A stretch of 64,000 nucleotides of DNA. Origin: Aldrovandia affinis. Taxonomy: Eukaryota; Chordata; Actinopteri; Notacanthiformes; Halosauridae. The translations under genes were made by a program, and so were the position numbers. Each line of letters starts with the position of its first letter. Positions within the stretch are counted from its first letter, which is position 1. The stretch covers positions 5,846,674 through 5,910,673 of the forward strand of contig JAINUG010000026.1 in the NCBI GenBank assembly GCA_029706075.1. The letters are read 5' to 3'. This document shows, piece after piece, positions 38,501-50,500 of this stretch. The notes under the pieces were generated by a model that was not told the DNA's origin, did no database searches, and was given only the letters and a program-made list of their open reading frames with translations.

Positions 38501-41500
38501 CCACTCTGGCCATGATCTATGAGGACCAGGGCGACATGGAGAAGTCGCTGCAGTTCGGCCTGATCGCCGGCCACCTCAACCCCAGTGACTGCGAGGAGTG
38601 GGTGAAGCTGGCCGACATGTCACTGGAGCAGGACAACATCAAGCAAGCCATCATCTGCTACTCTAAGGGTGAGAGCCCCCATTTTTCCCTCCTCATGTCC
38701 TGCGTGAGGGTTAAGAGTGATAGCTTGAGTGCCAGTGGGCCTACAGTACCAGACACTTGGCAGAGTCTTTGCAGGAAAGCATGAAATGTAGAAAATGTAG
38801 TCTGCTGTTCTCCTGATTGAGTCTTGGTTCTATATCTATGTTTGGTAAATTGTACCTTTTACATTTGAGTCGTTGTTATCTTTATTTGTTTGTGATGTAA
38901 ATGATTTCAGTTTGCTCTCTCCTCTCTCATATTCCCACTCCCTGCTCTCCCATTTCCTGTCGTTGACTTTTTTTATTCCTGGTGCTCTCCCTCTCCTCTC
39001 CCTCTCTCTCATTCCCTCTCCTCTTCCTCTCACACCCCTCTCTCCCTTCTGCCTATCTTGTTCCCTTTCCTCTCCCCCCACCTCTGTCTCTCTCTACAGC
39101 CATAAAGTATGACCCCAGTAACGTGCGTTACCTATGGGAGCGCTCAACACTCTATGAGCAGGTGGGGGAGCACAAGCAGGCCATGGATGGATACCGCCGC
39201 CTCCTCAATCTGCTGCCCCCTTCTGACGGAGAGCACTTCATGCAGCTGTCCCGCGACATGGCCAAGTCAGTGTGTTACCACACACAAACAGACACACACA
39301 GACACACATTTACGTGCATAAACAGGAGCACACATACACACACGCATGCACGCACGCACACACGCGCATGTACACATTCACACACATGCAACCATGAGCA
39401 CACACACACACCCATATATACACATTATCACACACAAACACGAACATACACACGCACATTCACAGATGAAAAAAATCTTAATGTACAGGAAATTCTAGGA
39501 ATTAACTCTCTCATTCCTTGTGAGGTCATCTGGATTAGACTACTGGGAGAACATGAGAGGGGCCTTAATATAGGAGTATGCTATATACCACCAGCTTCAG
39601 ATAGCAATATACTGTAAATACTATGCTCTGTGGAAACATAACACAAGCCTGTGAGGAAGGAGAGACATTAATAATGGATGACTTCAATTACCCCTCTATT
39701 AAGGGGGAAGTGGTGTCAGGTCAGGGTAAATGTGAAGAGGAGTTTTTAGATGTGGTTAATGACTGTTTTCGGTGCAGTCTGTTACTTAGCCTACGAGAGG
39801 GAAGTCAATACTGGATCAGGTTTTGTGTAATGATCTTGACAGAATTTGCAGCTTAGAAGTAGTGGAACCACGAGGGACAAGTGATCATAGTGCAGTCACT
39901 TTTGATCCTTTTTTGCAAGTTAAGACCTCTAATTCTAGAATTTGAAACTTCAGATGAACTGACTTTAATAAAATGAAAGAGAATTTTACTAACGTATGAG
40001 TGACTGAACATTGGATTTGTATAGCGTTTTTTCCCCCCAAGGAACTCAAAGCGCTTTACAACGATAGGGGCAACTCACCTCAACCACCACTAATGTTCAC
40101 CACCCATGTATACCACCCCCAGGGTATATAATACGTTTTTTTTTATCCCTCAAAATAGTATTTTAAGGGATAGCCAACATGCTTTTTTAGGGGGAGGTCA
40201 TGCCTAACAAAACTCCTAGACTTGTTTGATGAAGCTACAAAGCTACAAAGAAATCCAAGATGATTTAAACATAATTGAGAAATGGGCAGAAACTTGGCAG
40301 ATGACATTCAATATTGCTCAATGTAAAGTTATGCACAGGGCATGCATTTTTCACCACCTCTGTCAGGAACCTGCAGTTCCGTCCTCCAATACCAAGAGGT
40401 CGATGGAGGACTTTCTAAAGCTACTTGTTAAGCAATCGCATTAAGATGAAGTAATCTTTCGATTACCACAAATGAGGTGCGTATTGCAGTGTAGTAGACT
40501 ACTTCCAAAATATGTCTGTTGACACTTTTATAGGACATATCATGCCCGTTCTGGAGCAAAGAAATTGATATGTTGAAATGAGTGAGACTGCCACTGTGGA
40601 GACCAAGCAGGCGCTGAACCAGCAGTGTGACTCACTGTTTCTCAGGAGCTACTACGAAACCAGTGACCTGCCCTCCGCCATCGGGGTGATGGAGGAAGCG
40701 CTGTCCCGCTACCCCAACCTCGTCACACACGAGTGCGTCAACATGGCCGCCGAGCTCTACATTGCGAACCATCAGCATGGCAAGGCCCTGCAGGTGAGGG
40801 CTGCATATGTATAAGACTGTGGGGTGTGTGTGTTGGAGGAGAGGTGAGATGAGGGTGTGTGAGAAAGTGGAAGAGGTGTCGTGTGTGCGTGCGTGGGTGG
40901 GTGGGTGGGTGGGTGGGTGTGCGTGTGTTGGAGGAGAGGTGAGATGAGGGTGTGTGAGAAAGTGGAAGAGGTGTCGTGCGTGCGTGCGTGGGTGGGTGGG
41001 TGGGTGGGTGTGCGTGTGTGCAGTAGTTTGGAGAATGGACAGTGAAGATGTACAGACTCGGTCAGTGAGTCTTGCTTGTTCTCAGGTGCTGGTGCAGTTC
41101 TGTGGGGTTGTGCTGGAGAGAGACCGCTCCAAACAGGAACCACCGGGGGGGCATCAGGAGACGGCTGGGGAGACGGAGCCTCAGAAACCGGAGGAGGGGG
41201 AGGAACAGCGGGAGAAGGCTGAAGGTACAAATGGAGGGTCTTTATGACGTCAAACTGTGGGTTTCTCAATTCTCCAAAATTCTCCAAATTTCTGAACATG
41301 AATTAAAAATAAAAAACTAGAATAACTTGGATTGATAAGTTTACACCCCGCTTATCATACCAATTGTAAACTAGCTCAGGGGTAACCAATCACCTTCCAG
41401 ATCACACACCAAGCTAACTGGCCTCCACTTGTGTTCAACTGTAGTGGTTCTGATTACTTCAGAATAAATTCAGCTATTCCTAGATGATTCCACTGCTGGT

Positions 41501-44500
41501 TAATGCATTTCAGAGTAAATAATCTACCATAAGCAACAAGGAGCTTTCAAAAGAACTCTGGGATAAAGTTGTGGAAAGACACATATAAGGAAATGGGTAT
41601 AGACAGATTTCAAAAGTCTTAAACATCCCTTGGAGCACGCTCAAGACCATAATTAAGAGGTGGAAGGTGCATGGCACCGCCAGGACCTTGCCTACATCAG
41701 GCCTGACCTAAATCTTATAGACAACCTATGGAATGACTTGAAGAGCGTAGTCCATCGACGGTCCCCACACAATTCAACAGTTCTGTAAGAAAGAATGGGA
41801 AAACGTTGCCCAATATTGGTGTGCAAAGCTTATGGGGACATATTCAAACAGACTCATGGCTGTAATTCAATCAAAGGGTGCTTCTACCAAGTATTAACTA
41901 CCAAGCATGGTGTAGAATTGCTAATCAAAGTTATTATTTTTAACATTTTTTTTTTTTTTTTTAGTAATGTTCACTTTTTTTTTTTTTTTTCCCCACTGGG
42001 AAGTTGTTGGATAAAAGGTGGAACAAGTCTGATTTAATATGTTTTCATTTCAGGTTGTAAAGGAACAAAAGGTGAGATTTTTGAGATGGGATGTAGACTT
42101 TAAAGGGGCACTATTAGCGCTTTCCCCCCTCCCGGTACGGTACGGCACAGCACAGTAACCAATCCATTCTCCCACATTTTGTCGCTTTTTGGGGGAAACT
42201 TGCCTATATATATATATTTATATGTATACACACCGATCAGCCACAACATTAAAACCACTGACAGGTGAAGTGAATAACATTGATCATCTCATTAAAATGG
42301 CATCTGTCAAGGGGTGGGATATATTAGGCTGCAAGTGAACAGTCAGTTCTGGAAGTTGATGTGTTGGAAGCAGGAAAAATGGGCAAGCGTAAGGATCTGA
42401 GCGACTTTGACAAGGGCCGAATTGTGATGACTAGACGACTGGGTCAGAGTATCTCCAAAATGGCAGGTCTTGTGGGGTGTTCCCGGTATGCAGTGGTTAG
42501 TACCTACCAAAAGTGGTCCAAGGAAGGACAACCTGTGAACTGGCGACAGGGTCATGGGTGCCCAAGGCTCATTGATGCGCGTGGGAAGCGAAGGCTAGCC
42601 CTTCTGGTCTGATCCCACAGAAGAGCTACTGTAGCACAAATTGCTGAAAAAGTTAATGCTGGCTATGATAGAAAGGTGTCAGAACACACAGTGCATCGCA
42701 GCTTGCTGCGTATGGGGCTGCGTAGCCGCAGACTGGTCAGAGTGCCCATGCTGACTCCTGTCCACCGCCGAAAGCGCCGACAATGGGCATGTGAGTGTCA
42801 GAACTGGACCATGGAGCAATGGAAGAAGGTGGGCTGGTCTGATGAATCACGTTTTCTTTTACATCATGTGGATGGCCGGGTGCGTGTGCATCGTTTACCT
42901 GGGGAAGAGATGGCACCAGGATGCACTATGGGAAGAAGGCAAGCCGGCGGAGGCAGTGTGATGCTCTGGGAAATGTTCTGCTGGGAAACCTTGGGTCCTG
43001 GCATTCATGTGGATGTTACTTTGACACGTACCACCTACCTAAACATTGTTGCAGACCAAGTACACCCCTTCATGGCAACGGTATTCCCTGATGGCAGTGG
43101 CCTCTTTCAGCAGGATAATGCGCCCTGCCACACTACAAAAATTGTTCAGGAATGGTTTGAGGAACATGACAAAGAGTTCAAGGTGTTGACTTGGCCTCCA
43201 AATTCCCCAGATCTCAATCCGATCAAGCATCTGTGGGATGTGCTGGACCAACAACTCCGATCCATGGAAGCATCACCTTGCAACTTACAGGACTTAAAGG
43301 ATCTGCTGCTAACGTCTTGGTTCCAGATACCACAGGACACCTTCAGAGGTCTTGTGGAGTCCATGCCTCGACGGGTCAGAGCTATTTTGGTGGCACGAGG
43401 GGGACCTACACAATATTAGGCAGGTGGTTTTAATGTTGTGGCTGATCGGTGTATATATTGCGGTCGCATTCTTTTTTGTCACTTCTGATAACTCCTCCTA
43501 CCTAATTCGTCCTATCTTCACGATTCTGTTGTGTGATTGAAAAACGACACAGGGACTCGACCCGTGAAGAGGATAGTTACGGGGACGGATTGTTACCGTG
43601 CCATGCCATACCGTACTGTGTGTGTGTCTGTGTCTGTGTCTTTCTCACATGCATCTCATGACCCACCAGTGTGGGTCTTGACCCATAGTTTGAGAAAGAC
43701 TGTTTCAGATGGTTGTATGGTCTGAGCTCCAGAGACCCGTGTGTTCCTCTCCAGGGGAGGTTCAGAGTGTGCACGTCCCAGAGCAGATTCCAGTGGACAT
43801 CAGAATCAAGCTGATGGTCTGCCTGATTCACCAGCACATATTCAAACCCCTGGATGTGAGTGAGGATGCGCCGCCTCACATTGTCACTATCACTATCACT
43901 TTCACTCTCACTCTGTCTCCGTGTTCAGTGTCACTCTGTCTCCGTGTTCTCTTTCACCCTGTCTCCGTGTTCACTTTCACTTTGTTTCAGTATTTGATGT
44001 CACAATCTTGCACAGTCTCATCTCCTGGACTCTGTCACATTCTTGCAGTCTCACAGTCTGTCTTTCTATCCCACTGTTAGTATTTGTATTAGAAGCTCAC
44101 AGTCTCTGTATTGCGGTGTCACTGTCTATCTTGAATGAAGAATCCCACACTAGGGCACAGTGACTCTCATTTCTGTGACACACTGACCAAATGGAGTTTC
44201 TCTTGTGGTGCTCTGACTCTGTTTGGGACACACTAACTCTATTTGTAGCGTACTGACTGTGTTTGGGGTAGACCAGGGGTGGGCAATCTTACCCTGTGTG
44301 GGCGGTGTGGGTGCAGGCTTTTGTTCCAACTGAACAGTGACACACCTGATTCCACTAATCAAAGCCCTGATTGAAGACTTTGATTAGCTGATTAGTCAAA
44401 TCAGGTGAGCTACTGCTCGGCTGGAACAAAAGCCTGCACCCACACCGGCCCACACAGGGTAAGATTGCCCACCCCTGGGGTAGACTGACTCACTGTTTGG

Positions 44501-47500
44501 GGCAGATTGACTCTCTCTGTTTGTAGCACACAGACTGATTCTCTGTTTGTAGCACACTGTTTGACTCTGTGTTGGAGGCACACTGAATGACCCTCTGACT
44601 CCCTGTCCCTGCAGCCCATGCTGACGGCGCTGATGGAACAGAGTCCAGAGGAGCTGGGCGATCTGTACCTGGACGTTGCCGAGGCCTTTCTGGATGAGGG
44701 GGAGTACAGCTCCGCCCTGCCGCTGCTCTCTGCACTGGTCTGCTCCGAGAGATACAACCTGGCCGTAGTGTGGCTGAGACACGCAGGTATACTCAACACA
44801 GTACTGTTGTACTGAACACAAACGGTGACGCTGTACTGCTGTACTTCACGTACATGCTCACACGCCCTAACACTGCAATGCCAGCAGCCATACCACCACG
44901 TACCCTGTTCCTGACGAATGGCTGACCCTAAGCAGGTGTGGGCTTGGTTAGTACTAGGGTGGGATACCTCCTGGGAAAATGATGATGTTGCTGCTGGAAG
45001 TGGTGTTGGGAGGCTCTGGACCAAAAAATGGGAAAAACCCAAAGCCCCAGTGCAGCGGTGGGGGGTACTGTGGTGTTGGGGATGCCATCTTTTGGATAAG
45101 ACGTCAAACCCAGGTCCTGACTCACTGTGGTCATTAAACATCCCGTGGCATTTATCGCACAGAGTAGGGGGTTTCCCAGGTGCCCTGGACAAATTTCCCA
45201 GTTGAATTGGCCCATACTCCCACTGCTTGTACAGCTTGTGTGTGTGTGTGTTGTGTGCAGAGTGTCTTAAGGCTCTGGGCCACATGGAGGTGGCGGTGAA
45301 GAGCTACAGTAAGGTGGTGGAGATGGCTCCCCTGCACCTGGAGGCTCGTCTCTCCCTCTCCACCCTGCAGCAACAGCTGGGTCACCCGGAGCAGGCCCTG
45401 GAGGCGCTGGAGCCCATGCACGACCCCGACACGCTGGCGCAGGACTCCACCGCCGCTCAGCAGGTACCACTCAGGGGGCTCCACGTCTCAAACTCTAATC
45501 CACTGCCGTGCGTGCGTGGGTGTGTGTTTGGCAGGGTTGACCCCATGTCATTGCACAAGAGCCGCGATAAATAAATGAATGAAGGTGGAACCCGCACACT
45601 GTGTGTAGAAGAGGGAATATCCCAAACGAGGCGAAGGCTCGATGTTTAATTTAAAGTCTTTTAATAGACAAAAGAGACAGACGTTTCGGTCAAATGACCA
45701 TCAGTATAGCGCACAAGAGCCTGCACCAATCGCACATGAAGCGTACTTACATTTTACATTTTCGCCATTTAGCAGACACTCTTATCCAGAGCAACTTACA
45801 CAGTTTACATTTCTTTACATACAGTCCATTTATACAGCTGGATATTTTACTGAAGCAATTCAGGTTAAGTACCTTGCTCAAGGGTATAACGGCAGTGTCC
45901 CCACCTGGGAATCAAACCTGCAACCTTTGCGTTACAAGCCCAGCTCCTTAACCATTATACTAACACTGCCTCCTTCCAACGCAACGACCAGCCGGTGGAC
46001 TCCGGAATGGAAATAAGTCGCGGCTGGCCAGACATGCACTTGTCTGGGCTCTCTGTAATTAACAGAAGATGACAATACGGGTCTACGAATGACATTGGCC
46101 ATTTCGAATTGGGAGAAAAGGCTTGTCCGTTTCCTGTCACTGCGTTTTGTACGCAGGATGTGATCCCGTGCTTGTGTGTGTCCTCAGGAGCTGAAGCTTC
46201 TTCTGCACCGCTCCACTTTGCTGAATTCTCAGGGCCGGATGGAGGACTACATGGACACTGTGCTGACCATGCTGGCCATGCTGCTCAAGGTCCTGATTCC
46301 TGTTGTCTCCCTCGCACCCTTTTCATCTTAGGGCTGTTTATTAGCATGCCGTACAATGCTTTGTAAGTCAAAATGCAAATGATGATCTTCATTATGAGCT
46401 CATGAACCCCGGCAACACGACTGCAGACTTCCTTGGAATGTCCTTCTGTCAATATCCACAGAATTCCTTTCACATCTCTTCCTTTCGCTGGTTCTCTTGG
46501 CCGCTCTTGTTCTTTTACTCCCCTTCCTTTCATTCTCTCACTCTCTTTCTCTGGTTCCTTCCCTCTTCTCTCACTCCTCTCTTGTTTTCTCACACCTCAC
46601 TTTCTGTCTCACCTCTCTTTCTCTCATTCCTTCGCTCCTCTCTTTCTCTCATTCTCACTCCTTCTCTGGGTCCATCACTCCTCTTTCTCTTGTTCTCTCA
46701 TTCCTTCACCTTTTTCTCACTCCTCTCTTTCACTTGTTCCCTCTCCCCCTCGTTGTCTTTGTTCTCTAAATCCTCTCTCTTTTTCGCACGCCTCTTATTT
46801 CTCCGCTTGTGTCTCCAGGTGGCGATGAACAGGGCGCAGGTGTGTCTGATCTCCAGCTCCCGCTCTGGGGAGAGACGCCTGTACCTCATCAAGGTGTCCC
46901 GGGACAAAGTGTCCGACATCGACGACCAGGAGGCTGCTTATCTGGATGTTATAGGTAATGTGTCTGACCCAGGGGTCTATTTCCCTACTGCTTGATACAA
47001 CAGTCTTTCTGTCACTCAACACAGAGGCAGAAGTAACTAGTTTGAGTTTGCCCCACCCTCTCACACTCCTTAGTTGGCCCCGCCCTTTCTCACACTGGTC
47101 CTGAATTGGCCCCGCCCATGATGGTTCTTAGTTGGCCCCGCCCTTTCTCACACTGGTCCTGAATTGGCCCCGCCCATGATGGTTCTTAGTTGGCGTCGTC
47201 CTTTCTCACACTGGTACTTATATATATGCCATTTAGCAGACGCTTTTATCCAAAGCGACTTACAGTAGTGAATGCATACATCTTTCAGAATATGTGGTCC
47301 CAGTGGGAATTGAACCCACAACGTAAGCGTTGTCAGCGCCGTGCTCTGCCTACTGAGCCACACAGAACCACACAGACCTTAGTTGGCCCCGCCCTCTCTC
47401 ACTGGCACTGGCACCCTCTGTCCCTCCCTATCCCTCCCCAGGAAAGACGAGCGTGCTGTCGAAGGAAGACTGGTGGCAGCTGCTGGTGCGCTGTGTGTGC

Positions 47501-50500
47501 GTGCTCTGTGAGCTGCGCAGGTTCGAGGAGGCGGAGCTTCTGGTCGACTCCTCCCTGGAGTACTACTCCTTCTACGACGACCGTGCGAAGAGGAAGGAGC
47601 TAGAGTACTTCGGCCTGTCAGCCGCCATCCTGGACCACAACTACAGGAAGGCCTACAACTACATAAGGTCAGGAGTCAGGGATGTGTGCACCTGTGAGTG
47701 TGTATGAGATGCACATGCTGAGATGTGTGTAACAAGAAGTGGAAACTGCTGCTGCGTTTGTATATTTGTGTGTATGTAGCTGCAACAGTTATAAGTGTAC
47801 TTGCGTGTGTGGTTGTCAACGCTGATGTGTTTCACCGTGTATACGTAACTGCTGCACTGGTGTCCGTTGTGAGTATATGGCTGTTCCAGTGTCAAGCGCG
47901 TGACTGTATTCCTGTATGTGTGTGTGTCTTTGTGTGTCGCAGGCTGATGCTGATGGATAGTGTGGACCGGCCACAGCTGTGGAACATTTTTAACCAGGTG
48001 ACCATCCACTCCCAGGATGTGCGTCACCACCGGTTCTGCCTACGCCTGCTGCTGAAGAACCCTGACAACCATGCGCTGTGCGTGCTCAACGGCCACAACG
48101 GCTTTGTGTCAGGAAGCTTCAAGCATGCTCTTGGTACGCCAAACTGTACACCCAGCGCGGCCTCTGTACACCAAACACACACTCTGTACACCAAACACAC
48201 ACTCTGTACACCAAACACACCCTCTGTACACCAAACACACCCTCTGTACACCAAACACACACACTGTACACCAAACACACCCTCTGTACACCAAACACAC
48301 ACACTGTACACCAAACACACCCTCTGTACACCAAACACACACACTGTACACCAAACACACCTTCTGTACACACCCTCTGTACACCAAACACACCCTCTGT
48401 ACACCAAACACACACTCTGTACACCAAACACACACACTGTACACCAAACGCACCCTCTGTACACCAAACACACCCTCTGTACACCAAACACACCCTCTGT
48501 ACACCAAACACACACACTGTACACCAAACACACCCTCTGTACACCAAACACACCCTCTGTACACCAAACACACACACTGTACACCAAACACACCCTCTGT
48601 ACACCAAACACACACACTGTACACCAAACACACCTTCTGTACACACCCTCTGTACACCAAACACACACTCTGTACACCAAACACACACACTGTACACCAA
48701 ACGCACCCTCTGTACACCAAACACACCCTCTGTACACCAAACACACACACTGTACACAAAACACACCCTCTGTACACCAAACACACCCTCTGTACACCAA
48801 ACACACCCTCTGTACACCAAACACACGCTCTGTACACACTCAATACTACCAAGTGCACTGAGCTCCAAGTTAGTGCTAGTGGGGGATGGTGCAGATTAGC
48901 GTTTGTGTTATTGCCGGTTTGCGCAGGCAGTGACTCCGTGTCTGTCTCTCTCTCGTTGCAGGGCAGTACATGCAGGCTTTCCGGGCCAAGCCAAACGAAC
49001 CGCTCTACAACCTGTGCATCGGGCTCACCTTCTTCCACATGGCCTCACAGAAGTTTGTGATCAAACGTCATCCCCTCCTCCTGCAGGTCAGTCTGTGTGC
49101 AGCATGCGCAGGAGGTGACAGGAGGTGTCAGTGAGGCGGGAGGATCCCCACAGGCGCACTCTGTGATCTTCTATCTTAACTTTAACACTTCATTCACTGA
49201 ATAAGCATTACAGTCAGGATTTTTCTCTTCAATTGACAAACTTAAACATTAAAAGGAAGGAAAGAGGAGAGCCGTGATGGGGCAATTTGTTTATGTATTT
49301 ATTTGTACAATGAAATTGTCACAAAGCGCCTTTTGTTGCTTGACCTGTGCAGTACTTTGTTCAGCAGCCCTAGTAACACTTCCCACCCCCCCGCTCTGCG
49401 CCAGGGCTTCTCCTTCCTGATGCGCTACTCCGAGCTGCGTGGGCACTCCCAGGAGAGCCTCTACAACATAGGGCGGGCACTGCACCAGCTGGGACTGGCA
49501 CACCTCGCCATACACTACTACCAGAAGGCCCTGAACTGCCCGCCACCCATACTGGAGGTAACCGCCCACAAACTGCTTTTACACACACACACACACACAT
49601 ACGCACACGCGCACAAACACACACGCATAAATGCATTCACGCACACACAAACACGCACGCAGAAATGCATACACACAAACACACACACACACACGCACGC
49701 ACACAAATGCATACATACACACACACACGGGTACACACAGTAAAAATGCTTCTCAAGGTCACCCCAATGCACCATCCTCACCCTGTTGCCAAGAGCAAAA
49801 ATCCTCTTTTTACAGAGCAGAGGTCCAGATTATATTCACATGTACTCATTTTACTTTTGCTTCTGTCTAAAAGTGGCTTAAAAGGCCGTCACGACAAACA
49901 AAGCCAAGTGCAAAAAAGAAGGGTAAATACAAGCACCAGAGAAGGAGTAGACCATAACAACATTGATATTTGGTGCAAAGCTCTTCGAACTACTGATCAA
50001 CACTACACAATTGAATGAAATTAGATACTAAGTGCACAAATACTAGACACAACATCCTGATGTTCTAATCAATGTTGCAGTAAAACAGAAGGAGCTTAAA
50101 TAATAGATAAATAAATAAAGTTATAATTTCAGCTGTTATTGGAATATTGTGCATTTTAGTAGAAGTAGAGAGCCATTTTTTACATTTTACATTTTAAGCA
50201 TTTAGCAGACGCTCTTATCCAGAGCAATTTACAAGATGTGCATTAGTACATGGTATGATCAATCATAGTCCGCGCAAGAGATCAGTGCAGTAATACAGCG
50301 GTAGACATCGTTGCTGGCAGCTGCACACTATACCTGTAACACCAGGAAAGAAAAGGTTAGTAGATTTTTTTCTAAAAAAAACGTTTTAATTTTTTAAACC
50401 CTAAAAAAGTCACCACCTGGATTTAACTAAGCAAATAGGTAAGAGCCTTCCATTGGATAATTACTGCAGTGATTAATATGTTTTAGCTGGCAACAAGTTA

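Larger units (their letters stand above)
42090..43620. mobile_element. Older inverted-repeat element, host of a Tc1 insertion
   Basis: Outside the Tc1 element, GTACGGTACGGCACAGCACAG (split: GTACGGTACGGC, ACAGCACAGTAAC) at about 42136-42160 is mirrored by GTTACCGTGCCATGCC and ATACCGTAC at about 43590-43615. The arms are imperfect complements, so the Tc1 at 42230-43452 seems to have landed inside a hAT-like or similar MITE. Family not identified. Confidence 0.4.

Noticed and set aside
44410-45285. 291-codon minus-strand open frame
   Set aside because: Antisense to GTF3C3 exon 10 and running through a MITE and a dispersed repeat. No protein family resemblance.
47725-48861. Open frames of 250-378 codons on both strands
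   Set aside because: They are made by the 20-bp minisatellite whose unit lacks stops. Only the exon 15 part (47943-48133) is real coding sequence.
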